From: Liolophura sinensis
Lineage: Eukaryota; Mollusca; Polyplacophora; Chitonida; Chitonidae
Reading direction: 5' to 3'
Assembly (NCBI RefSeq): GCF_032854445.1
Contig: NC_088306.1
Coordinates: 30,787,764 to 30,851,763, forward strand
Length of the DNA stretch: 64,000 bases
Part shown: positions 56,901-59,119 of the stretch, piece after piece
How the letters are laid out: every line of letters starts with the position of its first letter
Position numbering within the stretch: the first letter of the stretch is position 1
Notes under the pieces: generated by a model
Databases searched by the model: none
Told to the model about the DNA's origin: nothing
The model's input: the letters and a program-made list of their open reading frames with translations, nothing else
Made by a program: the position numbers and the translations under genes

Positions 56901-58205
56901 TATATAGAGCGTAAAACACAGCAGACAAGCGTTAGGTTCCCAGTTCACTCACAGTATATAGAGAGTAAAACACAGTAGTCAAGCATTAGGTACCCAGTAG
57001 ATTACAGTATATAGAGAATAAAACACAGTAGATAAACACAGAAGACAAGCATTAGGTACCCAGTAGACCCATAGTGTATACAGGGTAAAGCACAGTAGAC
57101 AAGCATTAGGTACCCAGTAGACCCATAGTGTATACAGGGTAAAGCACAGTAGACAAGCATTAGGTACCCAGTGAACTCACAGTAGATACATAGTATGGAT
57201 ATACAGTAGATATACACTGGATCCACCGTATATTCACAGTAGATAAACAATTGGCAAGCAGTTCACAAGTAGTAGAAACACAGTAGACACATGCATACAC
57301 AGTAGATACACACTAGACAGGTCAGAATAGATAAATGTACATGTGAGAACAGCCCAAGTCAGAATAGGTACATGTGAGAACAGCCCAAGTCAAAATAGGT
57401 ACATGTAAGAACAGCCCAAGTCAGAATAGGTACATGTTAGAACAGCCCAATTCAGAATAGGTACATGTGAGAACAGCCCAAGTCAAAATAGGTACATGTA
57501 AGAACAGCCCAAGTCAGAATAGGTACATGTGAGAACAACCCAAGTCAGAATAGGTACATGTGAGAACAACCCAAGTCAGAATAAGTACATGTGAGAACAG
57601 CCCAAGTCAGAATAAGTACATGTGAGAACAACCCAAGTCAGAATAGGTACATGTGAGAACAGCCCAATTCAGAACAGGTACATGTGAGAACAACCCAAGT
57701 CAGAATAGGTACATGTGAGAACAGCCCAAGTCAGAATAGGTACATGTGAGAACAACCCAAGTCAGAATAAGTACATGTGAGAACAGCCCAAGTCAGAATA
57801 AGTACATGTGAGAACAGCCCAAGTCAGAATAGGTACATGTGAGAACAGCCCAATTCAGAACAGGTACATGTGAGAATTGGTACATGTGAGAATAGTCCCA
57901 TTTAGAATAGGTACATGTGAGAACAGCCCATGTCAGAATAGGTACATGTGAGAGCAGTCCAAGTGAGAATTGGTACATGCAAGGTCATCCAAAATAATAC
58001 CTACAAATTTGTAAAAATACTTTGCAGGCAGTAACATTTTTTTTCCTGTTTTCAGGTTCTTGGAGTTCACATGGTTGGTTTGGCTGTTGATGAAATGCTT
58101 CAGGGGTTCTCTGTGGCCGTCAAAATGGGGGCGACCAAAGCTCAGTTCGATGAAACGGTTGCCATTCATCCCACATCTTCAGAAGAGTTGGTTACCATGA
58201 GATAG
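5778..58205 (+). CDS. GSR: Glutathione reductase gene, 12 coding exons
   Basis: It encodes the FAD flavoenzyme that reduces glutathione disulfide with NADPH; in animals it is cytosolic and often also mitochondrial. Exons: 5778-5913, 9479-9597, 11437-11506, 14528-14660, 15599-15653, 19304-19403, 38025-38111, 40786-40920, 42177-42288, 45590-45721, 53527-53660, 58056-58205. All junctions are GT-AG and phases match, giving about 453 residues, the usual size of the core enzyme. FAD motif GGGSGG at residues 14-19, redox disulfide Cys45-Cys50 (CVNVGC), NADPH motif GAGYIA at 177-182 with Arg residues in IRCDKVLR, second FAD motif ALGDVCG, and catalytic His442-Glu447 (HPTSSEE) are present. It ends in VTMR with no Gly-Cys-Sec-Gly tail, so it is not thioredoxin reductase or TGR. 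The start 5778 has a strong Kozak context; an in-frame ATG at 5754 would add eight residues. Exon 1 carries a one-base frameshift. Confidence 0.95.
6236..7545. repeat. 78-bp minisatellite, intron 1 (first array)
   Basis: The unit contains TATCTATTTAGCCTGTTCAG and TGACAATGTGACATGAAGTG. Successive copies are spaced about 78 bp (for example 6906, 6984, 7062). The array is interrupted by a SINE at 6507-6867. Confidence 0.93.
6507..6867 (-). mobile_element. tRNA-derived SINE, 361 bp, copy 1
   Basis: On the minus strand it begins with a tRNA-like head (A box TAGCACAGTTGGTAGAGCG, B box near AGATCCAGGATCAATCC) and ends with the tail ACGTTAAACCCCAAGCACTC followed by CACTCAC repeats. It has the same length as the copy at 35646-36006 and only scattered differences. 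It is flanked by imperfect 11-bp direct repeats (GACTTGAATGA / GACATGAATGA), although these also match the host array unit. Confidence 0.9.
7930..9330. repeat. G-rich 78-bp minisatellite, intron 1 (second array)
   Basis: The plus strand is very G-rich, the unit reading like GGTTGAGGTGGGTGTGAGGG then TTTGGGGGCTGCATGAGG. The period is about 78 bp (8712 to 8790), a multiple of three, which explains a long minus-strand ORF of Thr/Pro/His/Ser repeats; this is not a gene. Runs of four or more Gs in most units give G-quadruplex potential. Confidence 0.93.
9479..9597 (+). CDS. GSR: GSR exon 2 (redox-active site)
   Basis: Starts [12 protein letters not shown], so intron 1 splits the redox motif immediately after its first Cys. 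It ends in FNWG with two bases of the last codon. Acceptor TTTTCAG, donor GTGAGT. Confidence 0.95.
9790..10235. repeat. About 30-bp tandem repeat, intron 2
   Basis: The unit is like GCTCACTTGGGTAATCATGG plus TACATGTACT, repeated about 14 times with length variation. It abuts the 51-bp array. Confidence 0.9.
10236..11375. repeat. 51-bp tandem repeat, intron 2
   Basis: The unit contains CTGTAAAGTCAGTGCATACC then CAACCTGTGACTGGCTCATA. Clean copies are 51 bp apart (10741 to 10792). About 20 copies; the last ones near 11290-11375 are degraded. Confidence 0.93.
11437..11506 (+). CDS. GSR: GSR exon 3
   Basis: Encodes [20 protein letters not shown] and ends LDK. It matches the helical segment after the redox site in animal GR. 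Acceptor TTAG, donor GTACTG. Confidence 0.93.
11640..11785. other. G-rich GGTGG tract, intron 3
   Basis: An irregular run of GGGGGTGG and GGCGGGGGTG units, beginning about 140 bp after the exon 3 donor. It has many G-runs on the transcribed-sense strand, so the pre-mRNA could form G-quadruplexes near the splice site. No coding signal. Confidence 0.8.
11806..14326. repeat. 42-bp minisatellite, about 60 copies, intron 3
   Basis: The unit is AGCCAATCACAGGGTTGCAG followed by TGGCCACCCATAGTACACAG and AT, 42 bp. Because 42 is 3 x 14, several frames on both strands stay open for hundreds of codons with a 14-residue period; these are repeat artefacts. Each unit has a CCAATCA motif matching the CCAAT-box consensus. 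From about 13920 on, a sub-family with CCATCCATAG or CCATCTATAG predominates, showing local homogenisation. Confidence 0.96.
14327..14527. other. Intron 3 end, unique sequence
   Basis: About 200 bp of AT-rich unique sequence ending in the polypyrimidine tract and CCTAG acceptor of exon 4. No other feature is seen. Confidence 0.6.
14528..14660 (+). CDS. GSR: GSR exon 4
   Basis: Encodes the end of the first FAD domain, including GHATLTEDR and [14 protein letters not shown], the conserved ATGG motif that precedes the NADPH domain. Donor GTAAGG. Confidence 0.95.
14661..15598. other. Intron 4, the one repeat-poor intron; possible old SINE 15371-15590
   Basis: Mostly unique sequence with a T-rich tract at 15085-15145. 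The segment 15371-15590 has a B-box-like GCAAGTTCAAACC, a GTTCTCTCCAGTTTCCTC block and a following tail that loosely recall the SINE at 46593-46865. It is too diverged to be certain. Confidence 0.45.
15599..15653 (+). CDS. GSR: GSR exon 5
   Basis: A 55-nt exon encoding [18 protein letters not shown]. The short size and phase (1 in, 2 out) fit the neighbours. Acceptor CTTCTAG, donor GTAAGT. Confidence 0.94.
15970..16485. repeat. 20-bp tandem repeat, intron 5
   Basis: The unit is GTGTGTAACTGTACATATAA with ATACATGTATAA variants, roughly 25 copies. AT-rich and imperfect. Confidence 0.92.
16495..18900. repeat. 56-bp tandem repeat, about 42 copies, intron 5
   Basis: The unit runs GTAGCATCACTTGTACCACA, TGCGGGTGCGACATGTTTGA, then GTACCAGAAACATGGT; the exact period is 56 bp (18421 to 18477). 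Two sub-types alternate, with GAGTACCAG or GAAAAACCAG. A block of several units around 17667-17914 recurs at about 17894-18141, indicating multi-unit duplication. Confidence 0.95.
18901..19303. other. Intron 5 end, unique sequence
   Basis: AT-rich unique sequence ending with the CTCTCCAG acceptor of exon 6. Nothing else recognised. Confidence 0.6.
19304..19403 (+). CDS. GSR: GSR exon 6 (NADPH-binding Rossmann motif)
   Basis: Encodes [18 protein letters not shown] through [13 protein letters not shown] is the dinucleotide-binding loop; the Arg in IRCDK is one of the pair that selects NADPH over NADH. Acceptor CTCTCCAG, donor GTGAGA. The following intron is 18.6 kb and holds the Polinton. Confidence 0.95.
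19562..19674. repeat. 35-bp array, left part, cut by the Polinton
   Basis: About three degenerate copies of the unit GGTTATAAAATAGTTGCATG plus TACAATACTATGCGT. The same array continues at 34634 beyond the Polinton. The last intact bases before the element are CATGC (19670-19674). Confidence 0.88.
19670..19674. repeat. Target site duplication, left copy (CATGC)
   Basis: CATGC precedes the left terminal repeat and recurs directly after the right one at 34634-34638. Polintons usually make 6-bp duplications; here five bases match and the sixth differs. Confidence 0.65.
19675..19839 (+). repeat. Polinton left terminal inverted repeat
   Basis: It begins AGTAGTAGGGGGAGGGAGGG. Compared with the reverse complement of 34470-34633 there are about seven differences over 165 bp. 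It holds an internal direct repeat: TTCTGGCGCATGCCCCCCTT and TTCTGGCGCACGCCCCCCTT, each followed by an AATAGAGGCCCCC block. Confidence 0.93.
19840..21027. other. Polinton left arm, non-coding, with nested tRNA-derived SINE-like segments
   Basis: No conserved Polinton gene lies between the left TIR and 21028. A tRNA-like A box (GGATATAGCTCAGTCAGC) starts at 20201, with a B-box-like GCTCAAATCCGG downstream. A second tRNA-like segment on the plus strand runs from about 20520 to 20740 (GATTAATTGGTAAAAGGC, then GGGTTTGAACCCC). They are probably nested SINE remnants. A short inverted pair (TAACGGTGGG / CCCGCCGTTA) lies at about 20480-20522. Confidence 0.5.
21028..21804 (-). CDS. Conserved Polinton protein with predicted membrane hairpin
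   Basis: 258 residues; a second Met at residue 10 is an equally likely start. The N-terminus is acidic and Pro-rich, a basic coiled segment follows (about 50-78), then a strongly hydrophobic Ala/Gly/Leu-rich region at about 84-128 that could form two transmembrane helices, then a charged helical tail. I recognise the family as one often found beside Polinton genes in invertebrates, but know of no function. The C-terminal 30 residues look unlike the rest and may be read-through after a frameshift. It overlaps the upstream same-strand ORF by about 59 nt. Confidence 0.6.
   Translation of the reverse strand: MLLIHRTSNMGRLYPAITDEEPTDDHPLTPNAPMVENHPEGVAHAHRLQYISEIQRQLESERDLRRALYKKYRRGVLAAEALDSAMLTAGLGLGVAGVGLLTTIIAAPAVLAMEAAAIACGVLNVAGKFVSRRLHAKAKKHNDIRLLAEAKLNSIHAQVSTALSDGVISDVEFKQVVQELKNYSDLKQEIRAKSRKVFNAVEIDESTKKQLIDRGRKPNSARAEKRSFRMMFWGGVQGKLVTLLHMQRNQIRIQYTSL
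21746..22405 (-). CDS. Polinton hypothetical protein, beta-rich
   Basis: 219 residues with alternating hydrophobic residues suggesting a beta-rich fold (for example [25 protein letters not shown] and ELILMIKLP) and an acidic C-terminus. No catalytic motif is recognised. The first codon used here is GTG and the frame is open further upstream without an ATG, so the start is uncertain or damaged. It lies in a compact four-gene minus-strand series (23265 to 21028). A structural role is possible but unproved. Confidence 0.5.
   Translation of the reverse strand: MIKEQKLSLIRSEDRFVLTRARNPTWVVDLKVTPMTVPIFGGASGEVKKVFNSGTYFVSWMPNNGCRVTRGSRPGAGIYALVAKDGVETEFLTAHAASTSMLEINPGSILIFNIILGADSQRRSSLINGVRLKWPAEHNGKELILMIKLPAQGNPVIRSSLEDIRVFAGGDVNLEKIYLESGIHLRSFRVSIPDDDLEFTDVIDSQDEQYGAPVPSDHG
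22432..22629 (-). CDS. Small Polinton hypothetical protein (65 aa)
   Basis: It starts just after the stop of the upstream gene. It has CSVCLALTD near the start and a basic middle (YHHKKI). No family is recognised. The tight spacing with both neighbours supports a real gene in a series, but such short length makes this tentative. Confidence 0.4.
   Translation of the reverse strand: MVEAFGPCSVCLALTDLTDVAKFELEGQEGKIYAFRLKNGLYHHKKIAGGQAEPATFPFKMSHPL
22632..23265 (-). pseudogene. Conserved Polinton protein, possible minor capsid (penton-like), frameshifted
   Basis: Two overlapping minus-strand frames, 23265-22921 and about 22945-22632, together look like one protein of about 200 residues. The first half has [16 protein letters not shown] and a beta-rich part; the second has [16 protein letters not shown], then [17 protein letters not shown] near the end, a pattern recurring in Polinton proteins suspected to be single-jelly-roll minor capsid components. 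The frames differ, so a frameshift lies near 22930-22990. The first ATG is at 23265, about 10 bp from the divergent gene starting at 23276. The capsid role is inference. Confidence 0.5.
23276..24538 (+). pseudogene. Conserved large Polinton protein with C-terminal membrane helix, frameshifted
   Basis: Starts [20 protein letters not shown] and shows the conserved block [19 protein letters not shown]. The frame changes near 23570 and again near 23685, after which [19 protein letters not shown] and [19 protein letters not shown] continue in a third frame to about 24450. A last frame change gives a C-terminal hydrophobic helix ([16 protein letters not shown]) ending at a TAA near 24536-24538. I recognise it as a common companion of Polinton capsid genes in marine invertebrates; its function is unknown. 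A virion or membrane role is inferred only from context and the helix. Confidence 0.6.
24511..25842 (-). pseudogene. Conserved Polinton coiled-coil protein with amphipathic/hydrophobic tail, multiply broken
   Basis: A single ancestral gene read in pieces. N-terminus: [18 protein letters not shown], then PLLAG and a conserved [17 protein letters not shown] block. An in-frame TGA at 25518-25516 follows, then a run of more than 20 Gs (25457-25477 on the plus strand as Cs) with a frame change. The middle is a charged coiled coil ([18 protein letters not shown] and so on). A frame change near 24955 precedes [24 protein letters not shown] at 24741-24739 interrupts the final part, [19 protein letters not shown] followed by long hydrophobic helices. 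The tail looks like a membrane-active or membrane-anchored segment. Function unknown; a virion role is speculation. Confidence 0.65.
25454..25478. repeat. Poly-C homopolymer tract inside Polinton gene
   Basis: A run of over 20 Cs on the plus strand. Its length is prone to both replication and sequencing error, and it coincides with a frame change in the coiled-coil gene. Confidence 0.85.
25891..27171 (+). pseudogene. Major capsid protein of Polinton (double jelly-roll), 5' part frameshifted
   Basis: The main frame (26212-27171) encodes 319 residues with blocks I recognise from Polinton major capsid proteins: [53 protein letters not shown] and [21 protein letters not shown]-terminal blocks lie in other frames: [39 protein letters not shown] and [17 protein letters not shown]. 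At least three frame changes therefore occur between 25900 and 26220. The published fold is a double jelly-roll like that of adenovirus and virophage capsids. The likely start at 25891 is 49 bp from the divergent gene at 25842. The 3' end overlaps the ATPase ORF by 29 nt. Confidence 0.8.
27143..27751 (+). pseudogene. Packaging-type ATPase (FtsK/HerA, A32-like) of Polinton, one premature stop
   Basis: Walker A is GQTGCGKT (residues 19-26) and Walker B is PYIIDD (94-99), followed by a [15 protein letters not shown] segment typical of this ATPase group. In related viruses it pumps DNA into capsids. A TGA at 27671-27673 (codon 177) cuts the frame; the same frame then continues for 25 more codons with conserved-looking sequence to a TAG at 27749-27751. 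The stop may be a point mutation of an Arg codon. It overlaps the capsid gene at its 5' end. Confidence 0.82.
27779..28252 (+). CDS. Conserved Polinton protein, acidic N-terminus and helical core
   Basis: An open frame upstream of the ATG at 27891 encodes [16 protein letters not shown] and a basic/Gln-rich stretch, then [20 protein letters not shown] and [18 protein letters not shown]. The real start is probably near 27779, but no ATG is visible there, so the start codon may be lost. The family-like part ends around [10 protein letters not shown]; the frame then runs on to 28376 with unlike sequence, so the true C-terminus is uncertain. Function unknown. Confidence 0.55.
28276..28588 (+). pseudogene. 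Small Polinton membrane protein, frameshifted
   Basis: It starts [10 protein letters not shown] at 28276; a frame change around 28305-28320 leads into [20 protein letters not shown], a clear transmembrane helix, then a short Arg-rich stretch, two copies of an ARGADI-type motif and a charged tail ending HVYSTW at a TGA. One pass through the membrane is predicted. It overlaps the next gene's start (28569). Confidence 0.55.
28569..28808 (+). CDS. Small conserved Polinton protein with two hydrophobic segments
   Basis: 79 residues, intact. Hydrophobic stretches at about 14-28 ([15 protein letters not shown]) and about 50-62 ([13 protein letters not shown]). It starts inside the previous gene's 3' end and stops 2 nt before the next ATG, a compact viral-type arrangement. 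I recognise similar proteins next to Polinton integrase genes; the function is unknown. Confidence 0.6.
   Translation: MSTPPGDGKVLVNAAYHAAVVSLLATGYARLGQMFLKGALPKLDLTPRDVGMVIADVGLAMFSKDLLIKQGLLPPNIIK
28811..29260 (+). CDS. Conserved Polinton protein, membrane-flanked coiled coil
   Basis: 149 residues, intact. N-terminal hydrophobic segment ([19 protein letters not shown]), a charged helical middle ([20 protein letters not shown]), a conserved [13 protein letters not shown] block, and a C-terminal helix ([20 protein letters not shown]). The sequence is strongly family-like among Polinton accessory proteins; its biochemical role is unknown. It starts 2 nt after the preceding stop. Confidence 0.65.
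   Translation: MASITMMMGGALVNALAFSGSNYMFSMLRSSGVDEERRRHDRAVEQLHAAQEKWSRKRTERLDWINDELRRQGHAVQTFRDVDAAIREYSRVTGKTLTRDACEALLGSEPQLSNFYVPSEDQKHREMTFVILGMCVVGGVSYGIAKLTK
29389..30396 (+). pseudogene. rve-type integrase of Polinton, with stop and frameshifts
   Basis: A retroviral-type DDE integrase. The catalytic Asp of HQADLLFLP, the Asp of QVDPGREF and the Glu of [13 protein letters not shown] are all present in order. The core lies at 29502-30218. A frame change near 29430 separates the N-terminal part (GRLANIY), an in-frame TAA at 29733-29735 cuts the core, and a frame change near 30195-30215 separates the C-terminal part ([18 protein letters not shown], ending GVLRR). In Polintons this enzyme inserts the element and makes the short target duplication. 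The start is uncertain: open sequence reaches back to 29212. The 3' end overlaps the polymerase gene tail to tail by 12 nt. Confidence 0.82.
30385..34078 (-). pseudogene. Protein-primed DNA polymerase B of Polinton, broken in three places
   Basis: About 1,200 codons. N-terminal helical domain from 34078 ([14 protein letters not shown]), with a short tandem repeat of a (S)NEELKQD-type motif. Exonuclease Asp in IIYADFEAL (near 32800), an HNH/zinc-like cluster [20 protein letters not shown] (near 32550), Exo [14 protein letters not shown], polymerase motif [13 protein letters not shown] (near 31680), motif [15 protein letters not shown] (near 31190), motif C YTDTDSLL (near 30905). Lesions: a frame change near 33190, a frame change with apparent small deletion near 32680, and an in-frame TAA at 30930-30928 just before motif C, so a truncated product would lack the catalytic motif. 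Without the lesions this enzyme class replicates the element. Confidence 0.88.
34121..34399 (-). CDS. Small Cys-rich zinc-finger-like Polinton protein
   Basis: 92 residues, intact, starting [20 protein letters not shown]. It has two Cys-rich parts: a first with [15 protein letters not shown] and a second with PCISCG and QLCMSCG, which fit a zinc ribbon. Basic overall, so nucleic-acid binding is plausible. It lies just inside the right TIR and is transcribed toward the polymerase gene, whose start is 43 bp downstream of its stop. The same small gene is found next to polymerase in other invertebrate Polintons, in my recollection. Confidence 0.65.
   Translation of the reverse strand: MPKGYNNCRWLPIGSTELCGKSCLGEYCGVHLNRLRKGLGTLPCISCGRGVKNRFQLCMSCGYNRVQMRERQRRLTTFLDEFKRLVAIEIYN
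34470..34633 (-). repeat. Polinton right terminal inverted repeat
   Basis: Inverse of 19675-19839, ending CCCCCTACTGCT. The differences are mostly transitions, consistent with age. Confidence 0.93.
34634..34638. repeat. Target site duplication, right copy (CATGC)
   Basis: Matches 19670-19674. Joining the flanks at one copy restores a normal-length 35-bp array unit. Confidence 0.65.
35646..36006 (-). mobile_element. tRNA-derived SINE, 361 bp, copy 2, with 12-bp target duplication
   Basis: Nearly identical to 6507-6867. It is flanked by perfect direct repeats CTAAAGGGTATA at 35634-35645 and 36007-36018. The tRNA-like head is on the right (minus strand 5' end); the tail, with GTTAAACCCCAAGCACTCAC, is on the left. 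Confidence 0.94.
36161..36731. other. Intron 6, unique sequence
   Basis: No gene recognised. A stretch near 36360-36600 (GTTTGTCTGTCCATTTGCCT and following) looks like an interspersed repeat but could not be assigned. Confidence 0.4.
36732..37100 (+). mobile_element. tRNA-derived SINE, older copy in plus orientation
   Basis: Same family as 35646-36006 but more diverged. Head with TGTCTCAGTTGGTTGAGCG and GATCCAGGGTCAATCC; tail ACAACGTTAAACCCTAAGCA. Flanking ATAATAGCAC / ATTATAGCAC is an imperfect target duplication. Confidence 0.85.
37220..37650 (-). pseudogene. Tc1-like transposase fragment (Tc1/mariner fossil)
   Basis: On the minus strand one frame reads [17 protein letters not shown] (FSDESRF at 37447-37427), then [18 protein letters not shown], matching the region around the second catalytic Asp of Tc1-like DDE transposases. 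Upstream is [17 protein letters not shown], as expected before it. Stops interrupt the frame and neither terminal repeats nor the rest of the transposase were found. Confidence 0.7.
37651..38024. other. Intron 6 end, unique sequence
   Basis: AT-rich unique sequence ending in a T-rich tract and the acceptor of exon 7. No feature recognised. Confidence 0.5.
38025..38111 (+). CDS. GSR: GSR exon 7
   Basis: Encodes [19 protein letters not shown] through STQ and completes the NADPH-selective Arg pair. Acceptor TTTTCACAG, donor GTATGC. A partial copy lies at 40163-40238. Confidence 0.94.
38112..39735. repeat. 21-bp minisatellite with 597-bp higher-order repeat, intron 7
   Basis: Basic unit GTACAGTATTCTACATGAGTG, 21 bp, so many frames are open (GTVFYMS and similar). 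A higher-order period of 597 bp is visible: 38281 matches 38878, and 38704 matches 39301, over most of 38230-39430 with few differences. The array starts directly at the exon 7 donor. Confidence 0.95.
39739..39990 (+). mobile_element. tRNA-derived SINE (273-bp family), copy 1
   Basis: Head ATCGTGGCTCAGTTGGTTAG, B-box-like GTGAGTTCAGTCC, body with AAGGTCTGCCTGCAACCTG and CATAATGCTGACCACCGTCG, and tail ATAAGTGAAATATTTTGGAG. More diverged than the copy at 46593. No target duplication could be assigned. Confidence 0.85.
40000..40725. repeat. 21-bp-type repeat, continued, with a local about 121-bp duplication
   Basis: Degenerate versions of the 21-bp unit continue after the SINE. The block around 40257-40377 recurs at 40378-40498 almost unchanged. 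Confidence 0.85.
40163..40238 (+). pseudogene. Partial duplicate of GSR exon 7
   Basis: It matches exon 7 from its SMISA segment to the end, with a GT after the final CAG, but 13 bases after the first GTGTTA are missing. Substitutions include an Ala to Glu change. If it were spliced at the preceding CAG the frame would hit a TGA at once, so it cannot substitute for exon 7. It is embedded in the same repeat type as the real exon's 3' flank, so exon and array were duplicated together. Confidence 0.88.
40786..40920 (+). CDS. GSR: GSR exon 8
   Basis: Encodes [17 protein letters not shown] and [14 protein letters not shown], the conserved WAVGR block at the end of the NADPH domain. Donor GTGAGT. 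Confidence 0.95.
41035..41605. repeat. C-rich 24-28-bp tandem repeat, intron 8
   Basis: The unit is like CACCTCACCCATCCTGTGCC then CTTC, with frequent truncated units. Long Pro/His/Ser ORFs here are artefacts. Strong C over G skew on the sense strand. Confidence 0.92.
41606..42176. other. Intron 8 end, unique sequence with a TA microsatellite
   Basis: AT-rich; an (AT)n run lies at about 41755-41775. It ends with the TTTGCAG acceptor of exon 9. Confidence 0.6.
42177..42288 (+). CDS. GSR: GSR exon 9 (second FAD motif)
   Basis: Encodes [11 protein letters not shown] and [21 protein letters not shown] is the second FAD-contact motif shared by this oxidoreductase family. Acceptor TTTGCAG, donor GTACAT. 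Confidence 0.95.
42290..44925. repeat. 44-bp tandem repeat, about 55 copies, intron 9
   Basis: The unit is GTCACCTGGATTGCTAGTGG, TTAGCCAGAGATATCATGGG, CCCA. Copies are quite diverged, indicating an older array, with higher-order blocks alternating GGAGTCCTAGTG and GGATTGCTAGTG variants. Confidence 0.93.
44926..45180. repeat. About 60-bp repeat, 3-4 copies, intron 9
   Basis: The unit includes CACTTGGATTGTGTCCATCT, then CAAATCACAAATCACAG and TTTTTACATCGTGAGCTTATG. Confidence 0.85.
45181..45589. other. Intron 9 end
   Basis: Contains a short GGGTTAGTAGGG-type repeat at about 45298-45390, then unique sequence to the acceptor of exon 10. Confidence 0.6.
45590..45721 (+). CDS. GSR: GSR exon 10
   Basis: Encodes [14 protein letters not shown] and [18 protein letters not shown], the start of the dimer interface domain. 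Acceptor GATTTCAG, donor GTAAGC. Confidence 0.95.
45835..51590. repeat. 70-bp tandem repeat, about 80 copies, intron 10
   Basis: The unit runs TTGCTATGACCAGAGTCTGT, ATCTAAAAGAAGGACCAACA, TCCTACATGTAGATGACATT, GCACACTACG. Shortened units lacking the ACATGTAG part recur. It is the longest array that lies wholly inside the window. A SINE interrupts it at 46593. Confidence 0.95.
46593..46865 (+). mobile_element. tRNA-derived SINE (273 bp), young copy with 12-bp target duplication
   Basis: Head GCCTCCGTGGCTCAGTCGG, B box GTGAGTTCAAGTCC, tail AAGTGAAATATTCTTGAGTA then CGGCGTAAAACACCAATC and an A-rich end. Perfect direct repeats TAAAAGAAGGAA at 46581-46592 and 46866-46877 flank it. The tail matches SINEs I recall as abundant in bivalve genomes. 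Confidence 0.95.
51600..53425. repeat. 56-bp tandem repeat, about 33 copies, intron 10
   Basis: The unit is GTGACTAGATGGAACATGGA, ATCAGAATGTGTGGATGTGT, GTCCTCAAGCAGTATA. Copies are very alike; a shorter sub-type lacks the AATGTGTGGATG part. It follows directly on the 70-bp array. Confidence 0.95.
53527..53660 (+). CDS. GSR: GSR exon 11 (dimer interface)
   Basis: Encodes [20 protein letters not shown] through CLRPDEK in the interface domain. Acceptor GAACAG, donor GTAAGA. Confidence 0.95.
55826..56830 (-). mobile_element. 5'-truncated LINE with 13-bp target duplication
   Basis: Perfect direct repeats CCAGTGGACTTAC at 55813-55825 and 56831-56843 flank it. The minus strand carries an RNase H domain and a zinc-knuckle-like C-terminus, then a 3' UTR ending GACGTTAAAACTTTCACTCA and CACTCAC repeats. 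An RNase H after the RT fits the I/Nimb-like LINE group. Truncation removed the RT. Confidence 0.9.
55993..56810 (-). pseudogene. LINE RNase H and C-terminal region, interrupted
   Basis: RNase H blocks: [20 protein letters not shown] (the usual Asp of TDGS is Asn here), [10 protein letters not shown] with the catalytic Glu, and [13 protein letters not shown] with the late His/Asp part. The frame changes within the domain and a TAA follows AAD near 56442. The C-terminal part has [19 protein letters not shown] and [17 protein letters not shown], a Cys/His pattern typical of LINE ORF2 C-termini. Confidence 0.8.
57320..57965. repeat. 31-bp tandem repeat, intron 11
   Basis: The unit is AGTCAGAATAGGTACATGTG plus AGAACAGCCCA, about 20 copies, ending about 90 bp before exon 12. 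Confidence 0.94.
58056..58205 (+). CDS. GSR: GSR exon 12 (catalytic His-Glu, stop)
   Basis: Encodes [18 protein letters not shown] through [12 protein letters not shown] and a TAG stop at 58203-58205. His442 is the proton donor/acceptor that acts across the dimer interface. Acceptor TTTTCAG. Confidence 0.96.
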   Translation, partial: VLGVHMVGLAVDEMLQGFSVAVKMGATKAQFDETVAIHPTSSEELVTMR

Positions 58206-59118
58206 TAAAGGACCATCTCGAATTAACATTCATTGTTAAGTTAACTCTCGGGCGCATGCTTACAAGTACTGTAGATCAACATACTACATGTACTACCAAC
58301 CTTTTCTGCCAATGACAATTAAAACATGAAGTTAACCTCTCATTTGTGTAAATTCTTACATTTGAATGTAAAATTTGAAGACTACCGTGATAGCTAACCC
58401 TATAGCTAAGCCACATAGTATATAATATTAATCCCCAAGCTTTTTATTAATTTTACTTGAAGATTTGTATTTTACATCACTGTAAACATTAGAATGCAGG
58501 AGTTGGTATTCAGCCAAGAAATGTGTGTATACATCCAAGCTTTATGTTATATGTTGAGTCACTGTAGAGTTATATGCGGGATTGAGGTGCACTTTGTTAT
58601 TGCTGATAATACTTAGGCTGACAAGGAACAGAAATTATTTCCCTGTCACAATAGAAACATGATATGGTTTAAAGATAATAATCCACAACGTGATAATTTC
58701 TAAATTATCGTTGTATCATGTTGAGGTGGATTATATATTTGTCTTCATTACTCTGAAAATAAATTCTAGCTAAAATTCAAGCCAAACTATGTTTTTCAGC
58801 ACATTTTCCACAGTGTTTTTTCAAAAAGATAAGATTTTTCCAAAGAAATATATATTCTGAAAAAGATAGGAACACATACATGTACAGGTAGGATAGATTT
58901 AGTAACCACTTTATTTGAAGACGGCTAGGTATGAATATTTATTGTGAAAGTATCCCATTATTTAATACATTTTTTAATGAATTAATGAGTCTTTACATTT
59001 AGGTAGCAAAATGTTGGATCTAGGTATCAAAGAGGCCTGTACATGTAAGACCTAACTACCAAAATGAATGTTCTGGGTCAGTAAATTTCCAAAACTTTTT
59101 TTTGGAGTGTTTTTGTGG
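58206..59118 (+). other. GSR: GSR 3' UTR and downstream flank
   Basis: AT-rich unique sequence after the stop codon. No SECIS-like element was recognised, in line with a non-selenoprotein GR. Candidate polyadenylation signals are present. Confidence 0.6.
58758..58763 (+). terminator. GSR: Candidate GSR polyadenylation signal AATAAA
   Basis: A canonical AATAAA hexamer 553 nt after the stop codon, in an AT-rich context. It would give a 3' UTR of about 0.57 kb. Confidence 0.6.
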
Positions 59119-59119
59119 T

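Larger units (their letters stand above)
53905..57310. repeat. 22-bp tandem repeat, intron 11
   Basis: The unit is CAGTAGTCAAGCAGTATACA plus CA, over 100 copies, becoming irregular after 55250. It is interrupted by the LINE at 55826-56830, after which a related longer unit (AAGCATTAGGTACCCAGTAG) continues. Confidence 0.93.

Noticed and set aside
56719-57250. Short minus-strand ORFs after the LINE
   Set aside because: These are translations of the irregular 22-bp-derived repeat; no domain.
5778-58205. Thioredoxin reductase or thioredoxin-glutathione reductase in place of GSR
   Set aside because: The protein ends VTMR with a plain stop, has no C-terminal Gly-Cys-Sec-Gly, no N-terminal glutaredoxin domain and no evident SECIS element.
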